Shown here in pieces: positions 22,755-35,474 of a stretch of DNA of 64,000 nucleotides (position 1 is the stretch's first letter; each line of letters starts with the position of its first letter). The translations under genes and the position numbers were made by a program. Origin of the DNA: Pseudovirgaria hyperparasitica. Lineage: Eukaryota > Ascomycota > Dothideomycetes > Acrospermales > Acrospermaceae. The notes under the pieces were generated by a model, which saw only the letters and a list, made by a program, of their open reading frames with translations, was not told where the DNA came from and ran no database searches. Location: contig NW_022985551.1 in the NCBI RefSeq assembly GCF_010093815.1, positions 702,614 to 766,613 of the forward strand, in the 5' to 3' direction.

Positions 22755-22943
22755 ATGTACAAACTCGCTTCTCTCCTCATCTTCCTTCTTACCTCTACTC
22801 TCGCTGTCACAGCTCCTGCTACAGACAAAAGCAACGCCGCCGTTGCTGTTTCTGGTGTGGTCGCTTTGGACGAATGTTGCTCTTGCACGCCTCTAGGCAA
22901 CGGCATGTACCTTTGCGGCAACTGCCTCCCCTGCGAAGGGTAA
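22755..22943 (+). CDS. Small secreted cysteine-rich protein
   Basis: 62 residues from ATG 22755. Residues 1-20 (MYKLASLLIFLLTSTLAVTA) form a strong signal peptide: Lys, then a hydrophobic core, then an AVTA cleavage site. The mature part is short, Ala/Val-rich and then packed with six Cys in the last 22 residues (ECCSCTPLG, LCGNCLPC). This is the profile of small secreted fungal proteins, including effectors. No paralogue is seen nearby. The final codons overlap a GTAAGC donor-like sequence, so a spliced form with a different tail is possible. An 8-bp perfect hairpin lies 40 bases downstream. No family name can be given; secretion is inferred from sequence alone. Confidence 0.65.
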   Translation: MYKLASLLIFLLTSTLAVTAPATDKSNAAVAVSGVVALDECCSCTPLGNGMYLCGNCLPCEG

Positions 22944-22985
22944 GCAAAGACTACAGTTAGCAGAGTCGAGAAAACAGGAGGTCTG

Positions 22986-23009
22986 TTGATAGGCGGAGTC
23001 ACCTATCAA
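22986..23009. other. Stem-loop in the 3' flank of the secreted peptide gene
   Basis: TTGATAGG (22986-22993), an 8-base loop, then CCTATCAA (23002-23009). The outer bases GGTCTG and AATAGAGACC extend pairing imperfectly. The position is right for a structured 3' UTR; function unknown. Confidence 0.6.
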
Positions 23010-23635
23010 CAATAGAGACCTATATGAAATGACAACAATATTTGTGTTTATTTTTTTGGTTGTTTAATGTGCTCACGTGGTTCACTGATAAAGGCTGCGC
23101 TCATGCTCATATTCCACTGTAATCCCATTGCGCGATTTTTGGGTGCAACAAGCAAGCATTTGGATGATTCAATGATACTATTTGGACATTGTGAAACATC
23201 ATTAAATATGCTCATATCGTTTATCAGAGCCTAAAATATTGGACTCATCAGCCTACTCCGGTCTACTTGGGGAATTGGTTATATGGTGAGACACCTTAGG
23301 CTGCACCTATGGTATGCTCACCATGGATACAGATCACGGAGAGAATAATGAGATAGAACTGCGGCAGTACAAGGAAGGCGATACGCACTCTCGCATCATT
23401 GTGAGCCAGTCTCGCCTGAGATATTGAGATGGTGGGCTGGACCCTGAAGCACCTACCCCTGAGCTCTTCCGTGGATGCGCTCTGAAATCGCATCCAATCC
23501 ATGGAACACCTCGACCAAGATAGTCATGGCGAGCGGAAACAATGAAAAACCCAGTGAAGCAATAGACTGCTCTCATTTCCTCAAAACTTCACAGTTCACC
23601 TCCATCTTCACACCTCACACCCTCAGCTGCAACTT
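23010..23635. other. Intergenic, no gene recognised
   Basis: Spacer between the secreted peptide and the small membrane protein. Nothing supportable. Confidence 0.4.
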
Positions 23636-23641
23636 TATAAA
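23636..23641 (+). promoter_or_regulatory. TATA box of the small membrane protein gene
   Basis: TATAAA 81 bases before the ATG at 23722, preceded by a long C/T-rich tract. This is the expected core promoter layout. Confidence 0.5.
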
Positions 23642-23721
23642 GTCAACTTCAAGTCAATACAATATCTCCATCTACTACGCCATACATAAACCTCAGGGTA
23701 ACTTTCTCAGCCGAAGCAGCC

Positions 23722-24107
23722 ATGTCAAGCACCATTTCGGCCCTCACAAGCACCTATACCAGCATCCTCACTACCATCAACGAGCACGCCACCATTACAG
23801 ACCCCATTACCACACTCGTCAAGACATCCGCCATCGCCATCGGGATCGCTGTTGGATATATACTCTTCTCTTGTGGGCCCACTACGTGTGGAGGCGTCCG
23901 TCAAATTCGCAGGCCATTGGCGCCTTGGGAGCACGTCATCGTGCCCAGAGATCCCAGGCGCTGGTGTCTTTGTGAGCTCGTTGACGGAGGTACGTTTGTG
24001 TTGTTTCACCATAAGGGTTAAGTATGTCTTTCTAAAGAGTTCTAGATACCAACGAGTTTGCGGCGTGTGGGAAGTGCTTCGATCGCGACCCGTATGCGTG
24101 GAAATAG
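23722..24107 (+). CDS. Hypothetical small single-pass membrane protein
   Basis: Exon 1 is 23722-23989 and exon 2 is 24046-24107, giving 109 residues. The intron (GTACGT..TTCTAG, 56 bases) joins GGAG to AT in phase. The N-terminal 30 residues are Ser/Thr/Ile-rich. Residues about 33-52 (VKTSAIAIGIAVGYILFSCG) form one transmembrane helix. A basic Pro/Arg segment follows (RQIRRPLAPWEHVIVPRDPR), then a Cys-bearing tail across the splice (WCLCELVDG, DTNEFAACGKCFDRDPYAWK) with two CxC/CxxC pairs that could bind a metal or form disulphides. A TATA box sits at a normal distance. I do not recognise the family. The smooth reading through the intron supports a real gene. Confidence 0.6.
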
Positions 24108-24998
24108 GGCGCTCCGGGAAGGGAGAGGAGAGAGTCGATGGTGGCTGCGGAGAAGCACCAAGTTCTAGATGGGTGGTGAGCCCACCTTTTCACTTGCAAG
24201 GGGAGGATTTGGTGTTTTGGTTCGTTAGAAAGCTTGAGATTAGATATTTCAATGAATCAATTATTGTTTGTGGTGTTACACATGTGCTATTATAAGTGGT
24301 GCGTTAAGGTTCAAGGTGTTCCTAGTCGGGAAATGGACATGACTTCCACATTCATGGTAGAGAACCTAGACGTTGTTAAACGTTCGGCTAAGCCGAGAAT
24401 TATATAGAGAGTACAGACGGTATCACGAGACTTCATGAAACGATACCTTTTCTCGCACTTTGGCCTTGAAGGCCTCATATGTTTGAAGTAGTAAGAATTA
24501 GTTATAACCAGGCTTGTGTGGATATAGTACAGCCTTATTTCCAATAACTAATGGAGAACCTTCTAATGTCATTGATTTGATGTGGGTTGCCAGGTACTCC
24601 GATCATCGGTAGGACTTTGACGTCATTCACGCGTCTTATAGTATGTTCAAACCACATAAATGGGTATATAATATCACAATAGCTCTGGCAAGATAGCTTG
24701 TCAAGATTAATATGAGCTTGAATAGAACATGTAGTTTGCTTCTACCGTAATCAGTGGAAGGTGAAGTCATTTCAGTAGGTACATGTCGTGAATTCTAGCG
24801 CTGAGAACCTCTATCAAGTACTACCTGCGCATAGGATGAACAGCAAGCGCATCCTGGCCATTATAAAACTTCCCTGTCACAATATATTAGTCAAAAGAAG
24901 AAGCCTAAACGTTCTTACAGAGTCCATGATTGACACAGCCCGCTCCAACGTCCACATACAAGCAAGAATAATAAAAAATACGTGTTGTTACAAATTTC

Positions 24999-25110
24999 AA
25001 AAACAAAACTCATATCTCACGGATCGAACCAGAGGTCTGATCGATGGGGAACCGAGAAAGCCGTCACCAAATTGCGCTTTTTTATCCAGTTGTGGGACCA
25101 CTCAGCCATG
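24999..25110 (-). ncRNA. tRNA-like Pol III unit (relic or SINE-like)
   Basis: On the minus strand an A box TGGCTGAGTGG (25108-25098) is followed 68 bases later by a B box GTTCGATCC (25029-25021), then T4 and T5 runs (25008-25005, 25003-24999) that could terminate Pol III. The T-arm helix pairs poorly (two mismatches in five or six). The 7-base acceptor before the A box does not match the region after the T arm, so it is not a working tRNA. A decayed type II tRNA or a tRNA-derived SINE head fits best. Confidence 0.35.
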
Positions 25111-28100
25111 ACCCCGAAGTGCTGGTACTGATTTCAGTTGAACTTGGATTATTTATAAAGGGCGAGACGAAGGTTGAGAAATTTCTTTAGGGTGTAGTGG
25201 CCGCGTGTACGCGACGCGCGAACAGTGTTTTGAAGCTGTATCAGGCTGCTAGGCTGCAACGGAGCACGGAAACGACTTTCCAGACTTTGTGTGCCGATCA
25301 ATCTTTTGTGTTGTTCCTTCTTGGAGCGTCATCTGATGACCGTAGTAAGCAAAGTTCGAACTGTCTGCAGAAGCGTAATAGCGCTACTATCGTGTCAATA
25401 TCGTCCCCATCGGTATTTACCGCGCACAACTCTGAACGGTCCGCCACGCAATGCAGTCAGGATCGAAGCAAATCTGCTACCGTCCTTGCGACTGCCGAGA
25501 GTATTCTGTTAAATCTCCAAACACGTTCATGTCAGCGTCATGCTGATCGACAAGGACTCTCAAAATTTTCTTCACATTGATGGAAACAAGTGTAGAGCTC
25601 TTTTACGAAGAATCAGCTTCTCAAGTGGCGTTCGGCGATTGTCTATTAATGTCACAAAGGGTCGATATTGTACGACGATATTCAGGTAGCAGGTCAGAAA
25701 GAGAGTTAAGAGAAAGTAAAATGGCAACACAGTTCGGTCAGGAAAGGAGCGAAATAGTCGGAAAAGACCGACAAAAGTAATACGAGGAAAAGGGAGCAAA
25801 TGGAGATGCTGAGAAAGAAGAGACGGTCGGTGGGGATCCTTGCTGTCGACTTGTGAAAGAGGCTGTCTGTGGAACTGAATACAATGTTTAATACCAGGAA
25901 GTGATATTAGGAAACAGCAGGAATAGGATGATCGGAGGAGATGCATTGCCTAGAAGTCAATGGAGAGTACATCGTGGTATCACCTGGGCCACATCAAACG
26001 ACTATGTATTCGAGCACATAGTGTACGGGCTTGAGTGTTCCGATGTGTAAACTGCTCCTTTGGCTAGGCTCAATGAGCGGACGGATTTCACTCACGCTTC
26101 TGGCAACCTACGTAGATTTAGCTCTTTAGTCCAAGTCTATGTCTAAGAACTTGTGTCGCTTTGATTTTGTACAAACAAAATTCCCATCCACGTTTGCAGT
26201 CCTAGGATGAGCCATATAATTCGATTGAAGCGATACTCATGCATGCTCCTCATTGGTCACAATTTCTGCACTTCGACCACACATGCGTAGACAGGCTCTG
26301 TTCTCAACATTCAAGTGGCCACGTCTCATTCCTTGGCCCACAATATTCCAGCTACAGCTCTTTAGCAACGAAACATATGGTATTCACACTAGAGGTCTAG
26401 AAAACGTGTGATACAGCGCATCATACAGAATGCAGGATAAGGGCAACCTGCAATCGATCAGCCTGCAGAGTGTTCATTGGGATAAGCGAGTAGTCAGTGG
26501 GAACGCGGCGCGGTTGGCGTTCGGAGGACATAACGGTTGGTCCACGAATATGGGACAGACGCATAAGGGTGGGGCCCTTACACACGCTGTTGGTTGAGAG
26601 AGAGAATACTGCCTACCCTTAGGAAAACAATAGTGGTAAGTGGTGTACAAGTGGATGTGGGTCAGGTTGTGTCAGAGAGGATCTTAACCGGGGAATGCTG
26701 ACTCAAGATGAGTGCATATTGACATGGCATTTGAGAATGGTCGTTAATATCAAACATCGTGTCGAGTCATAGCCACACTCAGGGCTCTTAATGCTTAGGA
26801 ACAGCTAGCCCAAAAGAAACCGCGAACATGTCCATAAACAAGTCACGATATCGACGATCCAAGTCATGTAAGTTGTGTTGCAATGACGCATGTGACTGCG
26901 TCATCCAAAGCAATAAATACAAACTCGACGCTATAATTCACCCAACACCTACTAAAGACTCACAGTTCTAGAAGCTCGGAATCACCAATACTAACGACGA
27001 TCAGACCTGCTGTGCCAGTGCTTCGGGTTTATGCCTCGACGCGGAAACATCATGCGAGCTACACGCCGATAGAGACAACTACGCAAAGTAGCCTCGCACT
27101 CATAAATGCTCGGCCGAATGCTAGTAGTGCTTGAAGCATTCTTGACAAAGCTTGATATGGACTTAGTGCGCTTCGTCAGCCACGTGTGTAGACGGCCTCT
27201 CCGCGTCCGGGAACGGAACGATCTTATATCCGAGAACATGGCTTTGTATACAGCCGCTAGTACTTTGGATTTTGCTATCCAGGTTTTGCAGTGTTCTCGA
27301 TAATCAAAGAATGACTTGTGCAAATTGACAGAACTGTCAGCATCCCAAGGAGTTTAGTCCAGGGCTTTGTCTCTATGTGAATGTACACTTATTACTGCGG
27401 ATCTATTCGAGTACCCATAGCCATCGAGACATATCTGTTGCTCTGTATAGAACTCCTGGGGTGCGCCTGAAGAATGATAGATGTTCAAAAAAGACACTTC
27501 TAGAACACGAAGTTTTGCTTCAAAAGCCTGCGCATGCGGGACGAAGGCGAACATTGGACCTATGAGGCTTAGATATGATTACAACATAGCAGACTATGCG
27601 CCGAAGGCGGGAACTGCTGCTGGTGCTTGACACGCCACGCATATGTGCCTCTTCTTCAGCAACATGTATCTAACATCTGCCATCATAGAGATGTAAAAAG
27701 TGTGGCAAATCATTGTTAGAGTATGCAAGGCTCTGATTGATTCCCCGAGACATGTTCCGCGGAGCCACCAATGCTGATGGTATTACCAGAGAATGCCACG
27801 GCTCCTAATGCGAAACTGGTGCTTGTCGTTGGCAACCAATCACACTGATAGTGTTATTAAAAACGGTTCGATATTCGGTCTTTTGGTTTTACTAAGTCGT
27901 AGTGATAAGTATTATGTACAGTTTCTTTATGGCGTTCCAGGGAGATAGCAAACGATGCGGAACCCCAGGCTGAATCCGAGGTCCTGCTACAGACTTGATA
28001 TCTGTGGCATATTCATGGTAGCATTCCTTACTGAGTTCTCTATGGTAAGTCGTTCAAAGCTTGAGGTAATTGTATACGAGGAGTGGGTAATAGTAGACAT

Positions 28101-29515
28101 TCAAATCGCCTATGTTTTTTGTTGCCGGATGATGATGTAGTCGGAGGCGTGATGGATCGTTGTTCAGCAATCAATCGAGCCAATGGGCTGCAGTGAGTGT
28201 GAATAAGTAATTCAAATCGGTATCATCAATCCAGTATCGATAGACTTGTGACGTGGGTTCCTATTATTTAAGAATACAGATCTCGTTAGCCGTAGCAAGA
28301 GAGAGGGTGATCCATGACTACGCAAGAAGGAGACGGGTTCGGGCTTAAGGCACTGTCGGCGATTCTGTAGAGCGGGCGCCGACCGTAAAACGTTGGGACG
28401 GAGCAACCTGCAAGGTAGAGGGCGGCATCGACAAGTTCCAAATATCAGAATCCGGCGGCCGGTCAGCCCCACCGATTTTCATAGAAGCCAGTCCATCTCA
28501 CCGGCCGTCTGCTGCCTCGCAAGCGATACAGCGAACAGGACTCGAGACTGACGTGAGACATACCAGTTCAGCTATGTAGCCACGACCTCGTCGTAATCCA
28601 GATCTCAGAAACCGTCGCAGGCCTCATCCAAGACTCTAAGCTCGCTGAGCCTACCACGATTCTGTCGAGGGGATGCCGTGTACCCAGCACCACTCCGGGC
28701 AAGCATACCCTCCCGCATTCGCGATCCACATTTGGTGCGCGGTCAAGAGATTACCCCTGTCTGGAAGCTGAGCATCCAGCCTCCTTGCAATAATCCTCGT
28801 GTGATGACACTAGCGCGCCAATCTGGTCGCATGAGGACAGCTATTATTCGGACTGTACACTGCGCCTATGATCAATGCAGATTCTGGGATCCTCGCAATG
28901 GTTATGTGTCATCACAGACATTCTTTACTGCCAAGCTCGATTATCATTATGATGGTTCGTTACATTCCGTGCGGCAGGTCATGTATATACTACTACTGTC
29001 ACGACATCACTCAGATAACAAGCATTGAACGCATAGATGGACAGGCGTTGTGCAGACCCCAGTGTGGATCTCAGGGACACATGCGAACTGTACAGCAATC
29101 GAACCACGACTACACCACTGCTTAAAAACACTCATCGGCAACGTCTGGTGTGCCATTCACCGAGCTTATGGGGGTACGAAGAGGTTGGAGTAAGCCTTCA
29201 GTGAGCTCTACATCGACGACAGATCCCGGTGGCAAACGATCGCCCCACATTCGACTGTTCGCAACCATCTTAAACCCCGATGCGAGTGTATCAGTGGTGA
29301 GTAGCTGAGGCTGGTGAGCTATTACAGAAAGACGATGTCATCGACAGTGTGATATTCCTATTTCGACTTTTCTCCTTCACGACTAATAGTCTAATGGGAC
29401 CTTTGAGTCTTAGCGGGTATCGATGATGACTAAGTTTTGAACCCAAAGCTGTCTATTGAGCCAAGCTTTACCAAGCCAGCAGATCTCGGTTCCAGCTGCC
29501 GCATGACACACCATC

Positions 29516-30113
29516 TTGCGCTCACGCGTCCCTGTTGTTCAGCCCCCGGTCGAGCCTGCAGCTTCGCGACAAGAACCCGAGCATCACAACGCATACGATC
29601 CGAGTCGGATGCGAGCAGTTGTGTCTCGGCAAATCGACTCGCAATTTATCGACTTCATCGTGTACGCAGCACAAATGAGTGACGATGGCACAGCACGAGC
29701 ATTCAGGAAAGCGAGCGTTCGAGCAACACCAGGCGGTAGATTTGACGACAAATATAGTATTCAAATCATCCCTATTGCGGGACTTAACCATATTGCGGAA
29801 TGCACTTGTCAAGATTTGCTTACAAGCAGACCACATTTGCACCATCAATCCCATCGACGATATCGCCAAAACCTTCTCTGTCACCTCAGGGACCAACCCG
29901 TTCGAAAGTCTCAACTGCACTTTCCCCCTCATTCGGACCACGTTCCTGGAATTGTGTGGCCACGGGGCTCTCAATTCTGGACAAGCATGGCCACTGCTCT
30001 TCAACAGCCAGTTGTATAGGTGCGATACGCGGCCCTTGGGCAGTACTTTCCCGCAGATACCATGTGGTTTGCGGCCTGGACCGCCGGTCCTCTCACCCGT
30101 ACCGTGGGTCTAA
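29516..30113 (+). CDS. Doubtful coding region, unrecognised
   Basis: Two overlapping plus-strand frames look partly protein-like. The first runs from about 29516 (RQIDSQFIDFIVYAAQMSDD). The second runs from about 29679 (TNIVFKSSLLRDLTILRNAL, then CTINPIDDIAKTFSVTSG). They would need an intron between about 29640 and 29740 to join, and I found none with good signals. It may be a decayed gene or chance. Confidence 0.15.
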
Positions 30114-33042
30114 CTAAACACTCACATAGGCATGATTGGGCCATCCCAGTTTGATTTAACTCCAAGACAAGGTGATCTTGTGCGCAAGCATCGATCAGAC
30201 GTCAGTGCGCTTTTGTTGAATCAGGCTCGGCGGACTGTCTGTCCTATTCGGGAGCAAGTCAGCTAAGGGCGAGTAAATTGGATCGATGGAAGTGCAATGC
30301 ACGAAGCTTGTATAGGCAAACGCTGTAGGTCTTGATATGATAAGATTCTCAGGAGACGAACTGACAATTAATGCTTGTGGAGTTTTCTAGTCGGTCCCCA
30401 GGACAACGCGTATCATTCATGGGGCTGTGCCTAGAAAATAGAAACAACGCACATTTCAAGTCTGCTGCGACCTGGGATAGATAGTCGTACCGGTTTCAGT
30501 GCGCCAGTACCTCAATATGGCTCACATAGTCACGCGTCTATCATAATGCATGAGTCATGATACGCAGATAGTGAACAGGTAAGTGGCTCCCTTACATCCA
30601 TCCATGTATGCACGGTTGTAAGGTTTTGCTTACTTGTAAAGGACTACCACTATAGCGACTTCACTATATGTTGTGCATATGGATATGTCTATACGTCAGA
30701 AGAATGAGCAACGTGACCACGAACGGCTGGCGTATCTACTCCAGCCGTACCAGAGATTTTACATGCAACCAATCAGCAGCGCACTGTGAAGCACTAACAT
30801 AGACACAGACCAATCCAGATCGTGGTTCACCATATGAGCTCTGGACAGAACCATCACAGCACACGACACAGAATCTCATTGTCAAGATACGAGTACGTCG
30901 TACACGCACCACTCGGCCAAAGAAGAGCCAAGCCACCCCACAGCTCGTGTTCCATCGTATAGAGTTTGTGTGCGTTGAACGCACACATCCATCCGCTCCA
31001 ACGGCGAACCAAGCGATCCAATCAAAACAACCCAAGCCCCCTCTCATATGTTGATAGCTCCAAACACGCGCCCCACTTCGCCTGGGCCCGCTCAACTTCT
31101 CGCATTTCTCGGACCCAACGTCGCGGAATACCTGCCCTGCACTGCCTGCGCGCATCTATGACTAAGCAGACCAGGGCTTTGAAGGGTAGGTGTGTGCAGA
31201 TGCTTGTATAGGTATCCTTTGCGATGTGTGCATCGTGACTCTTGCTCGTCAATTACGAGCAGTCAAGAGATGCTCTACTACCTAACCCCGAGAGAAGCAT
31301 GCCCGGGGTACAAGCAGAGGGATACAGCTCCGCTCGGGCCTGGCACGCGTCTTCTCCACACTTGAGACCATCCCAATCATACTCACTCATCAACATCCGG
31401 CGTTATGTTATTCTGTTAAATCCGGAGCACGTGCCTGGTACATCATGCACTGCGCACAATCAGCTGAGACAAGAGCCTGGCGAGACAGGTAGATAGATAT
31501 GCCTGAGGCAACATCACAGCACGCATCTGCATCCCATCTGCATCATCATCATCATCTCGGCATGCATCATGTCCAGCGCGTGTCACCATCATGATCATGC
31601 AGCGGGCGGCCCGACATCCGCCGGGAGAACATGGACATGAAATCATGATGCAAATGAGTATCGACTCTTGATCCTGATGATGCATCAGATCAGATAAACA
31701 CCAGGAGGGGGGTGATCTACAAGAGGAAGGTCGAAGCAGAAGCAGAAGCAGAAGGATCCCAGTCCGGGGATTCAAGGCTTACCGGCCCGCACCCGTAGTT
31801 AAAGCTAATTATATGAATAATGTCAATGATAATATCATGGCTGGAGGACTGGACAAGTCACGTAAGTAGATAAAAGGTTGAATTGCCCAAGGAGGGGGGC
31901 TCGCCAAGACTTCTACAAGGACTTGTTGACTTTGACTAAACCTGCTCGCCCTTTTGATGTGGAGTCGGAGCAAGGGGGGGGCTGTGGAGTTCAGGAGTGG
32001 GTTCTGTGAGGATTATTGCAAGTGTGGAGTATGGTTAGCGGAGTACTATGCCCCACGGATCACCGTTGCATGAGCTTATACTGCAGTGGTGTTTGCCTTT
32101 TCTGTACTACTACCTATTACCCCATGTTACTTACTATGCACTATGCACTACACTACATTACCTACCGACTTGTAGTGGAGATGTGCATCCAAGTGATCGG
32201 TTGAACTTCGCTAGTCCTTCTCTGTCGACCCTGGAAGAAAAGAAAAGAAATACGGAGATGAGCTTTGGCCCCGCCGCGATTGGCCATCACTAACCATTTT
32301 ACCATGACATACACGGTAGTCTTGCTTTGTAGATTGCGTTGGGCATTGCGCCCAGCCGCCCAGCCACCCAACCACCCGGGTAGGAGAATTTATCAATAGC
32401 CTTAGCGCGCGTAGTGATTTAGACTTATTCGAGCCAGCACCAAAACTTGCATGGCGTGATATAGGTAGTAGGTACGTAGGAAGGTGGAGCCCTCTCCGTG
32501 CAAAAAATGCGACAGCAGTTCCTGGGAAGTGACCCATTAATTATTTAGCTCTTCACGTTTTGGCCAGATTCAGGCAGAATTTATATACCAAGTCATTATA
32601 TTGATTGGGCCGCAGTTCTTGACTTACTACTTAAATTTTGGCCTTGGGCCGCACGTCTTTTACCTGTTTAGGTGTACAAGTATTAACATGAAATAATTGT
32701 TAACCCTTGTTCCAAGTACCTCATGTCCTTAGAAAGCGACTACTATGCTACCTAGAGTGGATACTACCACGATAAAGGTGCTAAGGATGCCAAGGGTAGG
32801 CTGTTCGCCAAGGAACTTATGAAAATACTAAAAGCCGCTTTCAGATAAGTAAAAATGACTCGAGGGCCAGAATAGGTCAAAGCCAGTTCCCAGCGGGTAC
32901 TAGCGTATCGACATCGCTCATAGATCTAGCAGAAAGTTTTATGGCGCAAACTGAACAGAACACGCCATCACGTGAGTCATTAGGAACTAGTGGTATGCTG
33001 TTTCACTCCAGCCAGCCTTAGGAGATATCTTGCAGAGTAGCC

Positions 33043-34119
33043 TTATGATTCCCAAGTGCGGTACACAATTCTCGTGCCGTACCTTTCACCCTGTCGCAAG
33101 ATCACCATGCTTTTGTGCTCATCGACATTGACAGCATTGACATAGCGACTAGGCTCCACACAGAATCCAGATCGTTTGCCGCGGGCTGGCTGGCCCGGTA
33201 CAGCAGGGACATCGATATACTTACCAGTATAAAACTGGAAAGCGGGCTCTGTACTGAGAACCTCGAGATGAATTCTCGAGCTTGGATGGTAGAAAGATGC
33301 CTTCAAGTCTAGAGGCTGTGGGCGCGTGTCTAGAGGGATACTGGAAGGGTCCAAATTCGATATGAAGCAGTCATCAATGTCTGGCTTCTCAGAACCAAGC
33401 GTGAAGGTCTTGTCCTTGGCCAAGCCCGGATATTCGATGATCGGGCCAGTCGGTATTCCACCGTCGTCGACCTTTTGATAGTGAATCGTAGACAAAGTGA
33501 CCTCAGTCCCACTAATATCAGGCGCTTGGGCGAGATTGAAGTAGCTAAGTCACATGAGTGAGAACACATAGCCATTGTGCAAATAATAATAAAAACGGTC
33601 CTACCTGTGATTGGTCATTCCCACAGCAGTTTCGCCGACCTCGTCACCAATCAGCTGCGCTTCGTACTCCATCTCAAGTATAGTCTTATCCACTCCGTCC
33701 TCTTTGGTGATGTGCGGCATATACCAGACCTTGGCTTCAACGGTCCCAGGAAAGCCTTCTTCTTCATGCTTACTTGTCAATGTGAACAACACAGCGTCTC
33801 TTTCGGTGCCATCGATGCTCGCGCGCTTGGTATTCTCTGCTTTCCAATCTCTCTTGCCCCATCCTTTCACACCACCATGTAGACTATTGGATCCATTGTT
33901 CGCGCTCAATTGGTAGCTTTGACTATTGAGGTGGTTGACTCGGGCACTCGAAATGCGATTCGCAATACGCCCAATCGTCTCTCCAAAGTACGGTGAATTG
34001 TGAGCGACGTAGTCTGCAGAGGTTGGGAACCCCTGCACTATGTTTTTGCCGTTAACTTCTATGGATTTGATTATAGCCCCGAGAGGTAGAAATGATACTG
34101 AAGGCAAAGGGCTTGTCAT
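33043..34119 (-). CDS. Aldose 1-epimerase (galactose mutarotase)
   Basis: Interconverts the alpha and beta anomers of hexoses in the cytosol; part of galactose use by the Leloir pathway. Exon 1 is 34119-33605 and exon 2 is 33544-33043, giving 338 residues, the family's normal length. The start MTSPLPSVSFLPLGAII matches the beginning of the beta-sandwich. Conserved features are FGETIGRIANRI (sugar-binding arginines), NGSNSLHGGVKGWGKRDW (catalytic-site His81), TNHSYFNLA (the second His, joined across the 60-base intron), DIDDCF, and FCVEPSRYVNAVN with the catalytic glutamate. No signal peptide. No galactose gene is next to it. The fit is complete and I see no odd residues. Confidence 0.93.
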
Positions 34120-35474
34120 GGCGGACCGGGGTATACTTTTTTGTCGATGGCGGAGAATTCCGCGAATCAGGACTCTCGTGCCTAATAATGTTGCAGTCAG
34201 CTTATGATGTTCGGGGATGAGTAAGGTTGCATTAGAGTCGGAAGAATCGCAGCGCTTTTCATAAACGATTTACAAGGGCTAGGTACCACTGTACTGAGTA
34301 ATCTGGGACTCGACAGAGGGCGGAGAATATGCGCCACTTACGGGGAAGTATGAGGATACCAAGGAGAAAGATGTGACGAGGACGAGTTCGTAGAGGATGC
34401 GCGAAACAACAGGTCTTTATGGGCCCACTGGCTGGGTGGGTTTTCGGCATGTCGAAGAACATTAGCCTATGGGCACGATCTTTGGGATCCTTGTTCGGGA
34501 GATCATTGTGTGGCTAGAGCGAAGGCTACATCGTGCATAAACGACGTCCCACCGGAGGCAAGACCCCAAAATTGTGAAGAAAAGTGCATGATTCTAGAGA
34601 TCGATTGAGCATGAAGGAGATCAAAGTGAAAATGACGTCGGCGAGCGATCAATGCAACGCGACTGAAGATGAATGTGTTGGGAGCGCGTTGAGGGGTATA
34701 CTGGGAAAGAAGGCTCCGACCGCCGATCGGCTTGTTCCCCAGGCTTCTCACTTTCGATCACTATCGCTATCAATATTAGCACCCATGGACTACTACTGCA
34801 CATTCCTTTTTCGAAGCCTCAGCCCAATTATCTGCGTACGCGGTGCTTGTTAACGGGCGCCATATTTCGGGACTTGCCGTTAAGTAGCCAGGCGAGGCCT
34901 GTGCCTGAACAGATATTTTTGATCCACACACATCTTGACTTGGGCTGAGAACTAGGCACGTGATAAGGACAGAGTTGCTAATGCCGGTGTTCCAATAGCG
35001 CCAGAAGCAACGGCGAAGCCCTCGAAAACTACTCCATAACGTCAAGTGTGAGACCTGAATAGGCGCTAACACGTCAGGTAGTGGTCAGTTGTATGCCATT
35101 GAGAGTACGTCGAGGCCGGAGCGAGTCAGTAAGATGAACAGGGTATCAATATTATTACTACTCTTGTAGATACCGTACAAGTGGTTGGAGACACCATCGA
35201 CAAAGATGTGTGCTTCATATGCACAATCTATTTGGACACATTGCATCGTCCCATTATACAGTTTCCCAAAACGCCTGAGTCCCAGCAGTCCCAATGTATC
35301 AATTCCAGTGCGCCTCAACTGCTTGTCATTGACATAGCTTGCCGCTGGTGGTATCCCTTCCAGCTCCTGAGGTGCGGTGGTCGTAATTCGTGAAGTTGCC
35401 TGAGACGATTGGTCTAGCCATTCTCGTAAAAGCTAATCTGAGCTAGCTTCATCAAGAATTGAATAGCTTTCCCA
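34120..35474. other. Intergenic, no gene recognised
   Basis: Upstream region of the epimerase and 3' flank of the Zn2Cys6 gene. Short frames only. Confidence 0.4.

Larger units (their letters stand above)
24108..33042. other. Gene-poor stretch of about 8.9 kb
   Basis: No gene here with domain or splice support. Weak candidates are a minus-strand basic frame at 26991-27323 and overlapping plus-strand frames at 29516-30113; neither forms a convincing model. A tRNA-like Pol III unit lies at about 25.0 kb. 31.5-31.7 kb is rich in CATGATG/CATCAT words, and 32.0-32.5 kb has scattered TACCTA/GGTAGGT words. Composition is otherwise ordinary. Confidence 0.45.

Noticed and set aside
24999-25110. A functional tRNA gene
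   Set aside because: The acceptor stem cannot pair and the T stem has mismatches; kept only as a tRNA-like unit.
25572-25946. A Leu/Phe-rich minus-strand frame of 124 codons
   Set aside because: It arises from a purine-rich plus strand, which gives Leu/Phe/Pro codons on the other; no other evidence.
26991-27323. A basic minus-strand frame of 110 codons
   Set aside because: Starts at TTG, is Arg/Ser-rich and has no homology I can recognise or splice context.
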